Assembly (NCBI GenBank): GCA_030148985.1
Contig: JASBSJ010000052.1
Location: forward strand, 40,748 to 104,747
DNA length: 64,000 nucleotides
Reading direction: 5' to 3'
Source: Sphingopyxis sp.
GTDB taxonomy: Bacteria > Pseudomonadota > Alphaproteobacteria > Sphingomonadales > Sphingomonadaceae
A model generated the notes under the pieces. That model saw only the letters and a list, made by a program, of their open reading frames with translations. It did no database searches and was not told where the DNA came from. Shown here one piece after another: positions 43,732 to 52,191 of the stretch. Positions within the stretch are counted from its first letter, which is position 1, and every line of letters starts with the position of its first letter. Made by a program: the position numbers and the translations under genes.

Positions 43732-44233
43732 CAAGGTCGATCCCCATCACCGCGCCGGTTACATAGGCGGCATAATCGCTGACCAGATAGGCCGCGAGAT
43801 GGCCGAGCGTTTCTTCGGAGGTGCGCGTCAATATGCTGTTCACCCGAATGCCGTCGCGCGCCCATTCGACGCCCAGCGTCTTGGTCAGATTGCCCAGCGC
43901 GCCCGCCGCCGCCGCATGGTCGGCGCCCAGCGCCTGTTCGGGTGCGCCGACGAACAGAACCGCTCCGCCCTGCCCGCGTGCGCGGCATTCGGCGGCAAAT
44001 TTCTGGGCACCCAGAAATCGTCGGTCGAGCCCGGCGTCCAGGCTGGCGCGCCATTCGCTGTGCCCGATCTCGTGGGCGCGCTTGATTTCGGAATGCGGCG
44101 CGATGTGGACCCAGATGTCGCAATCGCCTTCACCGTCGGCAACCAGCACCGCCCCAGCGGCCTCGATCGCGGTCGTGACGGCAGCTCCCTCTCCTTCGAT
44201 CCGCGCGCGTTTTCCTGCAAGCCAGCCGCTCAT
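43724..44233 (-). CDS. Truncated SDR-like protein without cofactor or catalytic motifs (pseudo-SDR)
   Basis: A 169-residue protein recognisable as an SDR only from its C-terminal two thirds: GNLTKTLGVEWARDGIRVNSIL and YAAYVTGAVMGIDL match SDR strands 6-7. The N-terminal Rossmann TGxxxGxG is reduced to IEGEGAAV with much of the first two beta-alpha units missing, and YxxxK reads HAAAA. The frame is intact and overlaps both neighbours (ATGA upstream, 8 bp downstream), which argues against a decaying pseudogene and for a structural subunit. Confidence 0.75.
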   Translation of the reverse strand: MSGWLAGKRARIEGEGAAVTTAIEAAGAVLVADGEGDCDIWVHIAPHSEIKRAHEIGHSEWRASLDAGLDRRFLGAQKFAAECRARGQGGAVLFVGAPEQALGADHAAAAGALGNLTKTLGVEWARDGIRVNSILTRTSEETLGHLAAYLVSDYAAYVTGAVMGIDLDD

Positions 44234-45111
44234 TGCCAACCCCACGGGCCGTCGGCCCGCTCACGCGGGGGAATGAAGTTCGGCATGATCAGCGATCTAC
44301 GCAGGCTTTCGCCACCGTCCTGCACGATCACCTGTCCGGTCATTTCACCGAAAAATGGGGTACAGGTCATCGCGGACAACCAGCCAAACTCCCATATGCT
44401 GCCCGTGCGGCCAGCGGGAATCATCGCCTGTAACGGTTCCACGCCATCCTCGCGGCGACCCGAAACCGAATCGGCATGGGGGAAGAAACCCGCCGCTATC
44501 GCGTTGACGCGAATGCCATAGGGCGCCCAATCCGCGGCCAGGCGTTTCGTCATCGTCGCCTGCGCGGTCTTGGCGGCGGCGCTATGGGCATCGCCGGGAA
44601 AGCCGGTCCAGATATATTGGGCGCTGTTGTTGACGATCGCCCCGCCCTCGCCGCGCGCGATGCGGCGCCGGGCGAATTCGCTCGAACAAAGAAACGTCCC
44701 GTCGATCGCGATCCGCGTGACCGCGTTCCAGGCATTGCGCGATATATCTTCTGCCAAGATCGGGAAATTGGCACCGGCGTTGTTGGCGAGCAGGCCGATC
44801 GGACCGAGCACTTCTTCTGCTTCGTCAAAGGCAGCCGCGACGGCATCGGGATTGCGAACGTCACAGCTTATCGCATGGGCGCGCGTGCCCAGCGCGGCGA
44901 TCTGTTCGGCCCCGCCTCGCGCCCGGTCGAGGTTCCGTCCCAGCACCGCCACATCGGCCCCGCCCTGCGCAAAGGCCTTTGCCATCGCGAGACCCATGCC
45001 CGACCCTCCGCCGGTGACGAGCACGGTCTGGTCAGCAAAAATGTCGGCCGGATAGGGGGGCGCGTCGAATGGCGGCGGGGTCGCCACAATATGATGGGCC
45101 GGTATTGGCAA
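44230..45111 (-). CDS. 2,4-dienoyl-CoA reductase-type SDR
   Basis: A 293-residue DECR-type SDR: TGGGSGMGLA, NNAGANFPILAED, and Tyr (AQYIW) followed by SAAAK rather than YxxxK. The C-terminus (ESLRRSLIMPNFIPPRERA) parallels the DECR-like protein at 32641-33552 (RRSLVMPEFVPIREQ), so the two are paralogues. The frame begins at TTG 45111 with GGGAGAGAG upstream; no nearby ATG is in frame, and GTG 45087 is the alternative. It heads an operon with the pseudo-SDR and its partner, divergent from the SMP-30 gene. Confidence 0.84.
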   Translation of the reverse strand: MPIPAHHIVATPPPFDAPPYPADIFADQTVLVTGGGSGMGLAMAKAFAQGGADVAVLGRNLDRARGGAEQIAALGTRAHAISCDVRNPDAVAAAFDEAEEVLGPIGLLANNAGANFPILAEDISRNAWNAVTRIAIDGTFLCSSEFARRRIARGEGGAIVNNSAQYIWTGFPGDAHSAAAKTAQATMTKRLAADWAPYGIRVNAIAAGFFPHADSVSGRREDGVEPLQAMIPAGRTGSIWEFGWLSAMTCTPFFGEMTGQVIVQDGGESLRRSLIMPNFIPPRERADGPWGWQ

Positions 45112-45152
45112 GTCTCTCTCCCTCGCCCCAAAGGTTGCGCCTTGACCCGTTA

Positions 45153-45166
45153 CATGTCAAGACATG
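45153..45166. promoter_or_regulatory. Inverted repeat CATGTC-AA-GACATG
   Basis: A perfect 6-bp inverted repeat with a 2-bp spacer in the divergent gap between the SDR operon and the SMP-30 gene. It partly overlaps the degenerate regulon palindrome at 45162-45177, so two regulators might compete here. Confidence 0.55.
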
Positions 45167-45177
45167 ACTAACTAGGT
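45162..45177 (+). promoter_or_regulatory. Regulon palindrome, copy 5, half-degenerate (ACATGACTAACTAGGT)
   Basis: 11 of 16 matches to AGTTATATAACTAGGT; the right half TAACTAGGT is perfect and the left half is not. It is 15 bp upstream of the SMP-30 start and 50 bp from the divergent SDR start. It may be a weak or single-half site. Confidence 0.5.
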
Positions 45178-45192
45178 TATATAGGAGAGGAT

Positions 45193-46053
45193 ATGGAAAT
45201 CATTGCGGATGGCCTTGCCTTTCCGGAAGGGCCGGTGATCATGGCCGATGGTTCGGTGATCGTCGTCGAGCTGGCGGGCGGGCGTATCACGCGCTGCTGG
45301 AACGGCCGCAAGGAAGTGCTGTGCGAGATCGGCGGCGGACCCAATGGCGCCGCGATCGGTCCTGATGGCGCCCTGTATGTTTGCAACAATGGCGGACTGG
45401 ATCTCGGCAAATTCCAGAATGCCCGCGGTCCGGGGCATGAAGGCCGGATCGAGCGAGTGGACCTGTCGACGGGGCGCGCCGAGCGGCTTTTCGACGATCG
45501 CGACGGGGTGGCGCTGGAAGCGCCGAACGACATCGTTTTCGACTCTGACGGCCGCATATGGTTCACCGACCTCGGCAAGACGCATGACGGCATCCGCACG
45601 GCAAGCGGGCTATTCACCGCGCTTCCCGACGGATCGCATATCACCACGATTGATCGTCATGCCATCTCCTACAATGGTGTCGGCCTGTCGCCCGATGGGG
45701 CCCATGTCTATGTCGCCGACACCCATCAGGCGCGCCTTTGGCGCTACCAGCGGGCGCCCGAAGCACAGAGGCCAGAATGGGTGGCAACCGCTCCGGGACC
45801 GGTCGGATTCGACAGTCTGGCGGTAACGGCCGCAGGTAATATCTGTGTCGCAACGCTTTATGATGGCGGCATCTCGACCATCACGCCCGAAGGCGCGATG
45901 CACAAATTCGGCATTCCGGGCGAACGTTATGTCACCAATATCGCGTTTGGCGGCAACGATATGCGCGACGCCTATATAACGCTGTCAAGTTCAGGACGGC
46001 TCGCCAAATTGCGCTGGGACGAGCCGGGGCTGGAGCTTGCTTTCCATGCCTGA
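45193..46053 (+). CDS. SMP-30/gluconolactonase-family protein
   Basis: A 286-residue six-bladed beta-propeller of the SMP-30/lactonase family: GLAFPEGPV with the metal-ligand Glu, PNGAAIGPDG, APNDIVFDSDGRIWFTD with Asn-Asp ligands, YNGVGLSPDG and YVADTH. These Ca/Zn-dependent enzymes open lactones. An AGGAGAGG Shine-Dalgarno precedes ATG 45193. In a catabolic setting it may open a lactone made by Baeyer-Villiger-like oxidation or by cyclisation of a hydroxy acid. It is followed by a SnoaL-like gene with an 8-bp overlap. Confidence 0.88.
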   Translation: MEIIADGLAFPEGPVIMADGSVIVVELAGGRITRCWNGRKEVLCEIGGGPNGAAIGPDGALYVCNNGGLDLGKFQNARGPGHEGRIERVDLSTGRAERLFDDRDGVALEAPNDIVFDSDGRIWFTDLGKTHDGIRTASGLFTALPDGSHITTIDRHAISYNGVGLSPDGAHVYVADTHQARLWRYQRAPEAQRPEWVATAPGPVGFDSLAVTAAGNICVATLYDGGISTITPEGAMHKFGIPGERYVTNIAFGGNDMRDAYITLSSSGRLAKLRWDEPGLELAFHA

Positions 46054-46468
46054 TCTGGCAAGCGATCGTGACGCGATCCGCGACCTTTTGGCACGCTATA
46101 CCTATAATGGCGATCGCGGGCGGATCGACGATCTGGCCGCGTGCTTTGCGTCCGACGGAGTACTGGAATATCCGGGTGCCGCGCCCCGCGGTCCGGCAGC
46201 GATCAAGGCGTCCCTGTCTTCCGGCACGCGCGACGAGCGGCTGACCTTCGTTCGCCATCACATCACCAATCCGCTGATCACTGTCGACGGCGATACCGCC
46301 ACCGCGCGCAGCTATTTCTGTGTCCACAGCAATTTCGGCCCCGATCACAGCGGCACATATGACGATCGGATCGTCCGCACCTCCAAAGGTTGGCGTTTCG
46401 CAAAGCGGCGGGTGCGGATCGACTGGCAGTCCGAGGCATCGCTGTTTCGGCCGATGGTAACGCGCTGA
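46046..46468 (+). CDS. SnoaL-like (NTF2-fold) protein
   Basis: A 140-residue cone-fold protein: RDAIRDLLARYTYNGDRGRIDDLAACFASDG at the start is the classic SnoaL/ketosteroid-isomerase-like pattern (helix pair, then Asp before strand 1), and RHHITNPLI plus RSYFCVHS follow. Such proteins act as small isomerases, dehydratases or cyclases. Active residues cannot be fixed. ATG 46046 overlaps the SMP-30 stop. It ends about 100 bp from the convergent flavin-dependent oxidoreductase gene. Confidence 0.85.
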   Translation: MPDLASDRDAIRDLLARYTYNGDRGRIDDLAACFASDGVLEYPGAAPRGPAAIKASLSSGTRDERLTFVRHHITNPLITVDGDTATARSYFCVHSNFGPDHSGTYDDRIVRTSKGWRFAKRRVRIDWQSEASLFRPMVTR

Positions 46469-46570
46469 AATTCAACCAGCACCATAATGTCTTTTTGACG
46501 ACAATCCCGATCCCAACGGGCGTCCTTGATCGCGGCGACCGGCGAACGCGCGGGGCGGATCGTACGATGG

Positions 46571-47500
46571 TTAGCTCCAGGTTGCTGCGATGTTCGTCAG
46601 CCGTCCCCGCCAGTCGGGAAGCACCGGTAGATCATTAAAATCGCGGCGAAGACGGGCAACGAGATCGGCGACGGGTTCGACCGCGTCGATCAGGCCGACA
46701 CTTTGTCCCGCACTCCATATATCGCGCCACGGCTTTATCCCTTCGGGCATTGCCGTACGCGTCGATGGAAGCAACTTTGGATCGAGGCCTACCGCCTCCA
46801 CCGATGGGCGCATCCAATGCGCGGGTACGCCGTTCATCGCCGCCGAGACCATGATGTCATCGGCGCCCACCGCCGGGATCATGGTGCGATGCCCGTCTGC
46901 CACGCCGCTTTCCGGTGTCGCGATGAAGCGCGTTCCCATGCACGCAATATCGCCCCCTAGCGCCAGCGCGGCGGCGATGCCATGCGCGTCGGCGATACCA
47001 CCCGCAACGATCAGCAGGCCGTCAAACCGGCGCCGCACCGCCGGTACAAAAGTCATTGGGGTCAGAAAGCCGGTATGGCCGCCCGCTCCGGCGCAAGTCA
47101 GCATCAATCCGTCGGCGCCCGCCGCGATCGCCTTTTCGGCATGCTTCATCGTTGTGACGTCGTGGACCACCCTTCCGCCCCATCCGTGCACCCGCTCGAC
47201 CAGCGCCGACGGGTCGCCGAGGCTGGACAGGACAAGCGGGACGCGATGACGTTCGAGGCAGTCGATCCTATCGGCCGCCGCTGGATCGCTCCCCCAACGA
47301 GCGGGCAGGTTGACGATCGGCGGCGCACCTCCAATCCCGTCCAACTCTTCCAAATAGGTTTCGAACATTTCGAACGGCGTAAGCGAGCCCCCCTGCCATC
47401 CGCCGATGACTCCGGCCCGGCAGCACGCCCGGGCGAGCGGAACCGACGAGGCGATGCTCATCGGTGCACACATCAGCGGAAGTGACAACTCGCCAAACAT
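46571..47500 (-). CDS. Nitronate monooxygenase/NPD-family FMN enzyme
   Basis: A 309-residue FMN TIM-barrel protein: LPLMCAPMSIASSVPLARAC at the start, TCAGAGGHTG with the conserved active-site His, VAGGIADAHGIAAALALGGDIACMGTRF for FMN phosphate. The family includes nitronate monooxygenases and enoyl reductases; in acyl-CoA catabolic clusters the true substrate is usually unknown. It is the last gene of a five-gene minus operon (two acyl-CoA dehydrogenases, WS/DGAT, AttH-like, this). A related gene begins at 63845. Confidence 0.85.
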   Translation of the reverse strand: MFGELSLPLMCAPMSIASSVPLARACCRAGVIGGWQGGSLTPFEMFETYLEELDGIGGAPPIVNLPARWGSDPAAADRIDCLERHRVPLVLSSLGDPSALVERVHGWGGRVVHDVTTMKHAEKAIAAGADGLMLTCAGAGGHTGFLTPMTFVPAVRRRFDGLLIVAGGIADAHGIAAALALGGDIACMGTRFIATPESGVADGHRTMIPAVGADDIMVSAAMNGVPAHWMRPSVEAVGLDPKLLPSTRTAMPEGIKPWRDIWSAGQSVGLIDAVEPVADLVARLRRDFNDLPVLPDWRGRLTNIAATWS

Positions 47501-47504
47501 CGCG

Positions 47505-48563
47505 TCAAACGGTCGCCTTCAACGCATCCAGCATCCGCACATAATGGACCGGATTCCAAACATCCTGATCTTCACCCCAGCCGATTCCGCCGTCGATGTC
47601 CCAGCGCATCAGCTGGTTCACACCATAGCCTGCTTCGCTCATTGTGCTGACCGCAAAGCCTTCGCTTTTCATTTCGCGACCATGCTCATCGACCAGTTCA
47701 ACCTGCATATGCGTACTCCATCCCGTTTTCGGGCTGCGAAAGGTCCGCATCCGCGATTGCGTGGGATCGAGACTGCCAAAGCTGCCATCGCGGCGGATCC
47801 AGCCCGCATTCATGGGCGCCCAGCCGTCAGGATCCCCATCGGCGACACGCACGAACCCCAGAAAGCCGGTGCCGTCATGGCGGTGGCCAAAGATATACTG
47901 GATGCGACCGCGCCCTCGTTCGCGCTCAATCTCGCGCCAGTGTGCGCCGCCGGGCCGCTTTACCCGTTCCATGTCGCTGCCATAGCGTTTGGGGCTTGCG
48001 GCATAGGGACCGCCGCGCGGACCCCAGGTGCGATCGCGCACACCGATACCATCAATGCGGATACGCTCTCCGCGCAGCGTCATCCACCCTTCGACATGCC
48101 CAAGCTGGTCAAAATGCGGCGTCGCCATGAAGGGTGGCTTGCCGGGCGGAAAACGATGCGGTGGGTGCAGCCCGCTATGTGTGAAGTCCAGCGCAAAACC
48201 GCGCGCCCGATCCTCATATTGCAGATGATATTTCATTCCCGGTTCCAACATCCGCAGCGAATAACCGGGCCCGTTCGCATCGCCGGGAAAAACGATGTCG
48301 GTCAGATCGGGGTCGTCAGGCATCGGCGCCTCTTCAACCTTGCGATAATAGGCCATGCGTGCCTGATCATAACCTTCGTCGTCCCAGGCGAATATCCGCC
48401 AGGTCACGGCCTTGCGGTTGGGATAATAGGGCGCATGGATCCAGCAGCCGAGCTTGCGTTCGGGAATGTTAAACGACCACCAATTGGTTTCCGTTTCATA
48501 CGGATCGTCCGACAATTGGTGATAGCGATCATCCTCCGGCCGAAAGGCGAGGTCGTCGGTCAT
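47505..48563 (-). CDS. AttH/CrtC-like lipocalin-fold protein
   Basis: A 352-residue protein with a WWSFNIPERKLG strand in the N-terminal half and the mark DRTWGPRGG in the middle, a motif I associate with the AttH/hydroxyneurosporene hydratase (CrtC)-like superfamily and related DUF7064-type proteins. Some members hydrate or cyclise isoprenoids; most are uncharacterised. No signal peptide is seen. The start overlaps the WS/DGAT stop by ATGA and the stop is four bases from the FMN enzyme. A role in binding or hydrating a hydrophobic polycyclic or isoprenoid intermediate is possible but unproven. Confidence 0.65.
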   Translation of the reverse strand: MTDDLAFRPEDDRYHQLSDDPYETETNWWSFNIPERKLGCWIHAPYYPNRKAVTWRIFAWDDEGYDQARMAYYRKVEEAPMPDDPDLTDIVFPGDANGPGYSLRMLEPGMKYHLQYEDRARGFALDFTHSGLHPPHRFPPGKPPFMATPHFDQLGHVEGWMTLRGERIRIDGIGVRDRTWGPRGGPYAASPKRYGSDMERVKRPGGAHWREIERERGRGRIQYIFGHRHDGTGFLGFVRVADGDPDGWAPMNAGWIRRDGSFGSLDPTQSRMRTFRSPKTGWSTHMQVELVDEHGREMKSEGFAVSTMSEAGYGVNQLMRWDIDGGIGWGEDQDVWNPVHYVRMLDALKATV

Positions 48564-49933
48564 GCAATTTTCTCCAATTCGTCGAGGGCGGCGACAAAAA
48601 GCGCCGCGATCCGGCCGGCATCGGGGACTTTTTCGGCATCGGCGATAATACCCATGTCGAGCCGGTCGCCATTGCGGCGCGAGGTGATGTTGAGGAAACG
48701 GCCCGAACCCAGAATGGGTACGGGAAAATTGTGGCGCTGGCGGTGTCCGGCATAGCTACGCGCTTCCGCCGGTCCGGGCACGTTGGACAGCGTCACATTG
48801 CCGGGAAGCAGCCGCTTGCCACCCTCCGTTCGCGCTGCAAAGGCGGCGCGGCGATCGCGCGCGCCATAAGGCTTTTCGGCAGCATCCAACAGCGCTTCGT
48901 CGTGCGGCGTGCGCCGCATTTCGGCGGCCATCGACTCCTGAATTGCGCGAAGACGATCGAGCGGATCGGCAAGCTGGGTTGCAAGATGGGGGTGTAGCGC
49001 GACGATGCGATTGCCGAAGTCGCCATGTTCGGGGCGGCGGTAAGATCGCGCCGAATTAACGACCAGGGGTTGTTCGGGAAGGTCGTCTGCCTCGACAAGA
49101 TAGGTGCGCAGCGCCGTGCTGGCGAGCGTCAGGAATATATCGTTGACCGTCGCGTCCAGCGACTGTCCGATTCTCTTCACACGAGCAAGCGGCAAGCTGA
49201 TCGTTGCATAACAGCGCTTGCCAGAGGTTGGTCCCGACATTTTCAATCGCGGCGTCGGCGCACGCTGGTCCTTGAACGCTTCGAGCGCGGCCAGCGCCCG
49301 TTCGCGACGCGCCGATTGCTCGGCGCGAACGCCCTCTTCGGCCGCAAAGCGCGCGCGCGCTTTTTTCTCCCACTTGTCGGGTTCGGGGAGAGTGGCGTCG
49401 GCAACGCGCATGGTTGCAGGAGGTGCTGCATCGCTCAGCAGTCCGAGCACAGCCTGAAAACCAATGCCGTCAGCGACGCTGTGGTGCATCTTCAGATAGA
49501 TGGCGCTGCCCCCGTCAGCGAGCCGTTCGAACAGATGCACGGCAAAGGGTGGACCCGACAGGTCGAGCCGCCGCATGTTCAGCGCCGCGACCGCTGCATA
49601 AAGCTCTCCTTCGCTCCAGGCTCCATCGTGCGGCTCGACCACAACCAGCCTGTCGAGATCCGCGCGCGCGACATTCGCCCACACGTCGCTGTCATAGCCG
49701 CCAGGCGATTGGTGAAGCCGAACCAACAGCGGCGTCGCGGGCAGGCGGTCGGCAAACTGACGGCGGATGGCCGACGCGAAATCGGGCTGGGCCTCGGCCG
49801 ACACGTCGAGCAGGATCAGCGCACCGACATGCATCGGCGAGGCGTCGGTTTCGGCAAGGATCATGAAATGATCGTCCGGGCGCAGACGCCGCACGCCGGG
49901 GGCCAGTAGGAAATGGTCGGCGGCCCGGCCCAT
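48560..49933 (-). CDS. WS/DGAT-family O-acyltransferase
   Basis: A 457-residue wax-ester synthase/diacylglycerol acyltransferase-like protein. The catalytic HHxxxDG motif reads HHSVADG (H150-G156), and NDIFLTL and GNVTLSNVPGP are family signs. These enzymes transfer an acyl group from CoA to an alcohol. It is unusual inside an acyl-CoA dehydrogenase operon; it could esterify a hydroxylated intermediate, as a storage or protection step. It starts immediately after the small dehydrogenase stop and overlaps the AttH-like start. Confidence 0.88.
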   Translation of the reverse strand: MGRAADHFLLAPGVRRLRPDDHFMILAETDASPMHVGALILLDVSAEAQPDFASAIRRQFADRLPATPLLVRLHQSPGGYDSDVWANVARADLDRLVVVEPHDGAWSEGELYAAVAALNMRRLDLSGPPFAVHLFERLADGGSAIYLKMHHSVADGIGFQAVLGLLSDAAPPATMRVADATLPEPDKWEKKARARFAAEEGVRAEQSARRERALAALEAFKDQRAPTPRLKMSGPTSGKRCYATISLPLARVKRIGQSLDATVNDIFLTLASTALRTYLVEADDLPEQPLVVNSARSYRRPEHGDFGNRIVALHPHLATQLADPLDRLRAIQESMAAEMRRTPHDEALLDAAEKPYGARDRRAAFAARTEGGKRLLPGNVTLSNVPGPAEARSYAGHRQRHNFPVPILGSGRFLNITSRRNGDRLDMGIIADAEKVPDAGRIAALFVAALDELEKIA

Positions 49934-50926
49934 CTACCATCCTGCCAGTTCAGCCGCTCGCGCACGATGCTCGGCGGGGCTGCCGAGCCACGCGCGATTG
50001 AAGGCGGCGCGCCGGAACCAATAATGAAGGCCATATTCCCATGTGTAACCGATGCCGCCATGGGCCGCGACTGCGGCGCGAGTTGCGCGAACGTAAATGT
50101 CACACAGATGCGCCTTTGCCATCGCCGCCGCGCGCGCCGCGTCGGGCAGGTCTGCATCCCAGGCATAGGCGGCGTACCAGACCAACGCACGCGCAGGTTC
50201 GACATCGAGCGCCATATGCGCAAGCTGGTGTTTTAGGCCTTGGAAGCGACCGATCGGCTGTCCGAACTGCTCGCGCTCCTTGGCATAAGCGACGCTCATG
50301 TCGGTAACTTTCTGCGCGCCGCCCAGCGCATCGGCGGCGACCAGAACCAACGCCGCGTCGGCAAGTCGCGCCGTCATCGGATGGTCGGCAGCGAACAGCG
50401 AGTACCCCGCGTCTGTGGCAATCTCCACCCTTGATGCCGGACGGCTGCGGTCGCTGGCGCGGACCGGCTCGATCGTCGCATCGGCGGCTCCAACCAGACG
50501 GACGCCGCGCGCGCGATCCACGACCAGGAATTGGTCGACCGACCGCGCGCAGAGAGCGTAGCTGCTGCCGCCATGCACCAGCGACACCGTCTTTGTCCCG
50601 CTGGTCAGCGCCTCCAATAGATCCGCGTCGCGGCCGTCCCGATGCGCGATGGCGGCGACTGCCAGCAATTGCCCGACGAGCGGCCCCGGTGCGGCGACTT
50701 CGCCTGCGACTTCACAAACCAAGGCGGCTTCGAGCAAACCCGTGCCGCTGTCCGGCGCAAGGACGCCACCCAGGCCAAGCGCCATCAGCGCTTCCCAGCT
50801 CCCCCGATCAAAGTCGGCATCGCCGTCGGCAAAGACGTGAAGCCGCTCAAGCGACCAATGGTCCGCTAGCGTGCCGCGCACCGCCTCCTGGATCGCGGCC
50901 TGTTCTTCGGTCAGATGAAAATGCAC
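49934..50926 (-). CDS. Acyl-CoA dehydrogenase, small subunit of heteromeric pair 2
   Basis: A 330-residue acyl-CoA dehydrogenase with KEREQFGQPIGRFQGLKHQLAHM and AAHGGIGYTWEYGLHYWFRR. The middle beta-domain is short and diverged, as in small subunits of ChsE-type enzymes. The start is taken as GTG 50926, one base after the large-subunit stop with GGAG seven bases upstream, giving VHFHLTEEQAAIQ; GTG 50941 is the alternative. It is adjacent to the WS/DGAT gene with no gap. Confidence 0.87.
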   Translation of the reverse strand: MHFHLTEEQAAIQEAVRGTLADHWSLERLHVFADGDADFDRGSWEALMALGLGGVLAPDSGTGLLEAALVCEVAGEVAAPGPLVGQLLAVAAIAHRDGRDADLLEALTSGTKTVSLVHGGSSYALCARSVDQFLVVDRARGVRLVGAADATIEPVRASDRSRPASRVEIATDAGYSLFAADHPMTARLADAALVLVAADALGGAQKVTDMSVAYAKEREQFGQPIGRFQGLKHQLAHMALDVEPARALVWYAAYAWDADLPDAARAAAMAKAHLCDIYVRATRAAVAAHGGIGYTWEYGLHYWFRRAAFNRAWLGSPAEHRARAAELAGW

Positions 50927-50927
50927 G

Positions 50928-52139
50928 TCAGCGCTCCGCACTTATCGCCAGGTCGCGGGGTAGTCCCAGCCCGCGCTCGCCGATGATATTGCGTTGAATA
51001 TTGGATGTGCCCCCCGCGATCGAATTGCCCAGGCTACCCATGATCTGATCCATCCATTTTTCGGGTCCACGCGGCCCTCGGTTGCCGCGGCCGCCCGCCC
51101 CGGCCGGTTCGACAAAAGCATGTTCACCCAGCAATTCCTGCGCCAGAAGCGCCATTTCATGGCCGATCTCGGTCAGCAGCAGTTTCATCATCAACGATAC
51201 CGGGCCGGGGTCGTCCCCCGCCGCCGCACAACTGAAAATACGATAGCTTGAATAGCGGTGCGACAGGACGAAGCCTTCGATCTGCGTCAGCTTGTCGCGC
51301 ACCAGGGGATCGTCGATCCGGTTCACTTCCTTTGCCAGTTCGACCAGTTTCGCAAACTGACGCCCCAGGCCATCAGCGCCCCCGATGCTCGCGCGCTCAT
51401 GCTTCAATGTGGTGCGGCTGACATACCAGCCCTGCCCTCGATCGCCGACCTGCCACGCCACCGGCGTTTCGGCGTTGTCGAAGAAAAATTCACAAAAAGT
51501 GTGATCGCCTTCCTCCCCCGTCATCTGGCGGATCGGTCGGCGCGTTACCCCCGACTGATCGAGGTCTATCAGCAAATAAGTGATACCGTCATGCTTGGGC
51601 GCGTCCGGCTCGGTCCGCACCAACATGAACATGTGCGTCGCCTGCATTCCCTGCGAGGTCCAGATTTTCTGCCCGTTGATGATCCATTTTGTGCCGTCCG
51701 CCGACAGTTCGCCTTTGGTCCGCACGCTGGCAAGATCCGACCCGGCACCGGGTTCGGAATATCCCTGTCCCCAGATATAATCCCCTTCCAGCGTTTTGCG
51801 GACGAACAGCTCGCGCTGCTCCTCGGTGCCCTTTTCCAGCAAGGTCGGAACGGTCATGTTCATCCCGTTGCCGCCCACTTCCATCGGCGCCCTCGCGCGT
51901 TGAAATTCCTCGCGGATCACCTGTGCGCGGATCACATCGACGGGCTGTTCGGACCCGCCATAGCGCTTGGGAATGGCGCGATATAAATAGCCTTGTTCCG
52001 TGGCCTGGCGCCGGAATTCGCGGATAAAATTTTTCAACTCGGTACCGCGCAGTTCATTGGTCGGCGGCCAGTGCGATGCCAGAAAGGCACGGACCTCGCC
52101 GCGAAAGGCTTCGGCCGCTTCGCCATAGCTCAGATCCAT
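50928..52139 (-). CDS. Acyl-CoA dehydrogenase, large subunit of heteromeric pair 2
   Basis: A 403-residue acyl-CoA dehydrogenase: WGQGYSEPGAGSDLASV, INGQKIWTSQGMQ, and SIAGGTSNIQRNIIGERGLG, where Gly stands at the usual catalytic Glu. A Gly/Arg-rich insert (GAGGRGNRGPRGPEK) precedes the last helix, typical of large-type bacterial FadE. It leads the operon down to 46571. Regulon palindrome copy 6 is 36 bp upstream of ATG 52139. Confidence 0.92.
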   Translation of the reverse strand: MDLSYGEAAEAFRGEVRAFLASHWPPTNELRGTELKNFIREFRRQATEQGYLYRAIPKRYGGSEQPVDVIRAQVIREEFQRARAPMEVGGNGMNMTVPTLLEKGTEEQRELFVRKTLEGDYIWGQGYSEPGAGSDLASVRTKGELSADGTKWIINGQKIWTSQGMQATHMFMLVRTEPDAPKHDGITYLLIDLDQSGVTRRPIRQMTGEEGDHTFCEFFFDNAETPVAWQVGDRGQGWYVSRTTLKHERASIGGADGLGRQFAKLVELAKEVNRIDDPLVRDKLTQIEGFVLSHRYSSYRIFSCAAAGDDPGPVSLMMKLLLTEIGHEMALLAQELLGEHAFVEPAGAGGRGNRGPRGPEKWMDQIMGSLGNSIAGGTSNIQRNIIGERGLGLPRDLAISAER

Positions 52140-52175
52140 CGCGCGCTCTCCCTCTTGTCGAATGCGATATGCCTG

Positions 52176-52191
52176 AGTTATATAACTACGT
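52176..52191 (+). promoter_or_regulatory. Regulon palindrome, copy 6 (AGTTATATAACTACGT)
   Basis: 15 of 16 matches with a perfect 12-bp core AGTTATATAACT. It is 36 bp upstream of the acyl-CoA dehydrogenase at 52139 (minus). Confidence 0.78.

Noticed and set aside
43724..44233. Truncated SDR as a decaying pseudogene
   Set aside because: Frame intact, overlaps both neighbours in operon fashion and has codon use like them; a non-catalytic subunit is more likely.
46557..46568. 10-bp palindrome ATCGTACGAT between convergent genes
   Set aside because: Short, no T-run, not in a promoter; likely chance.
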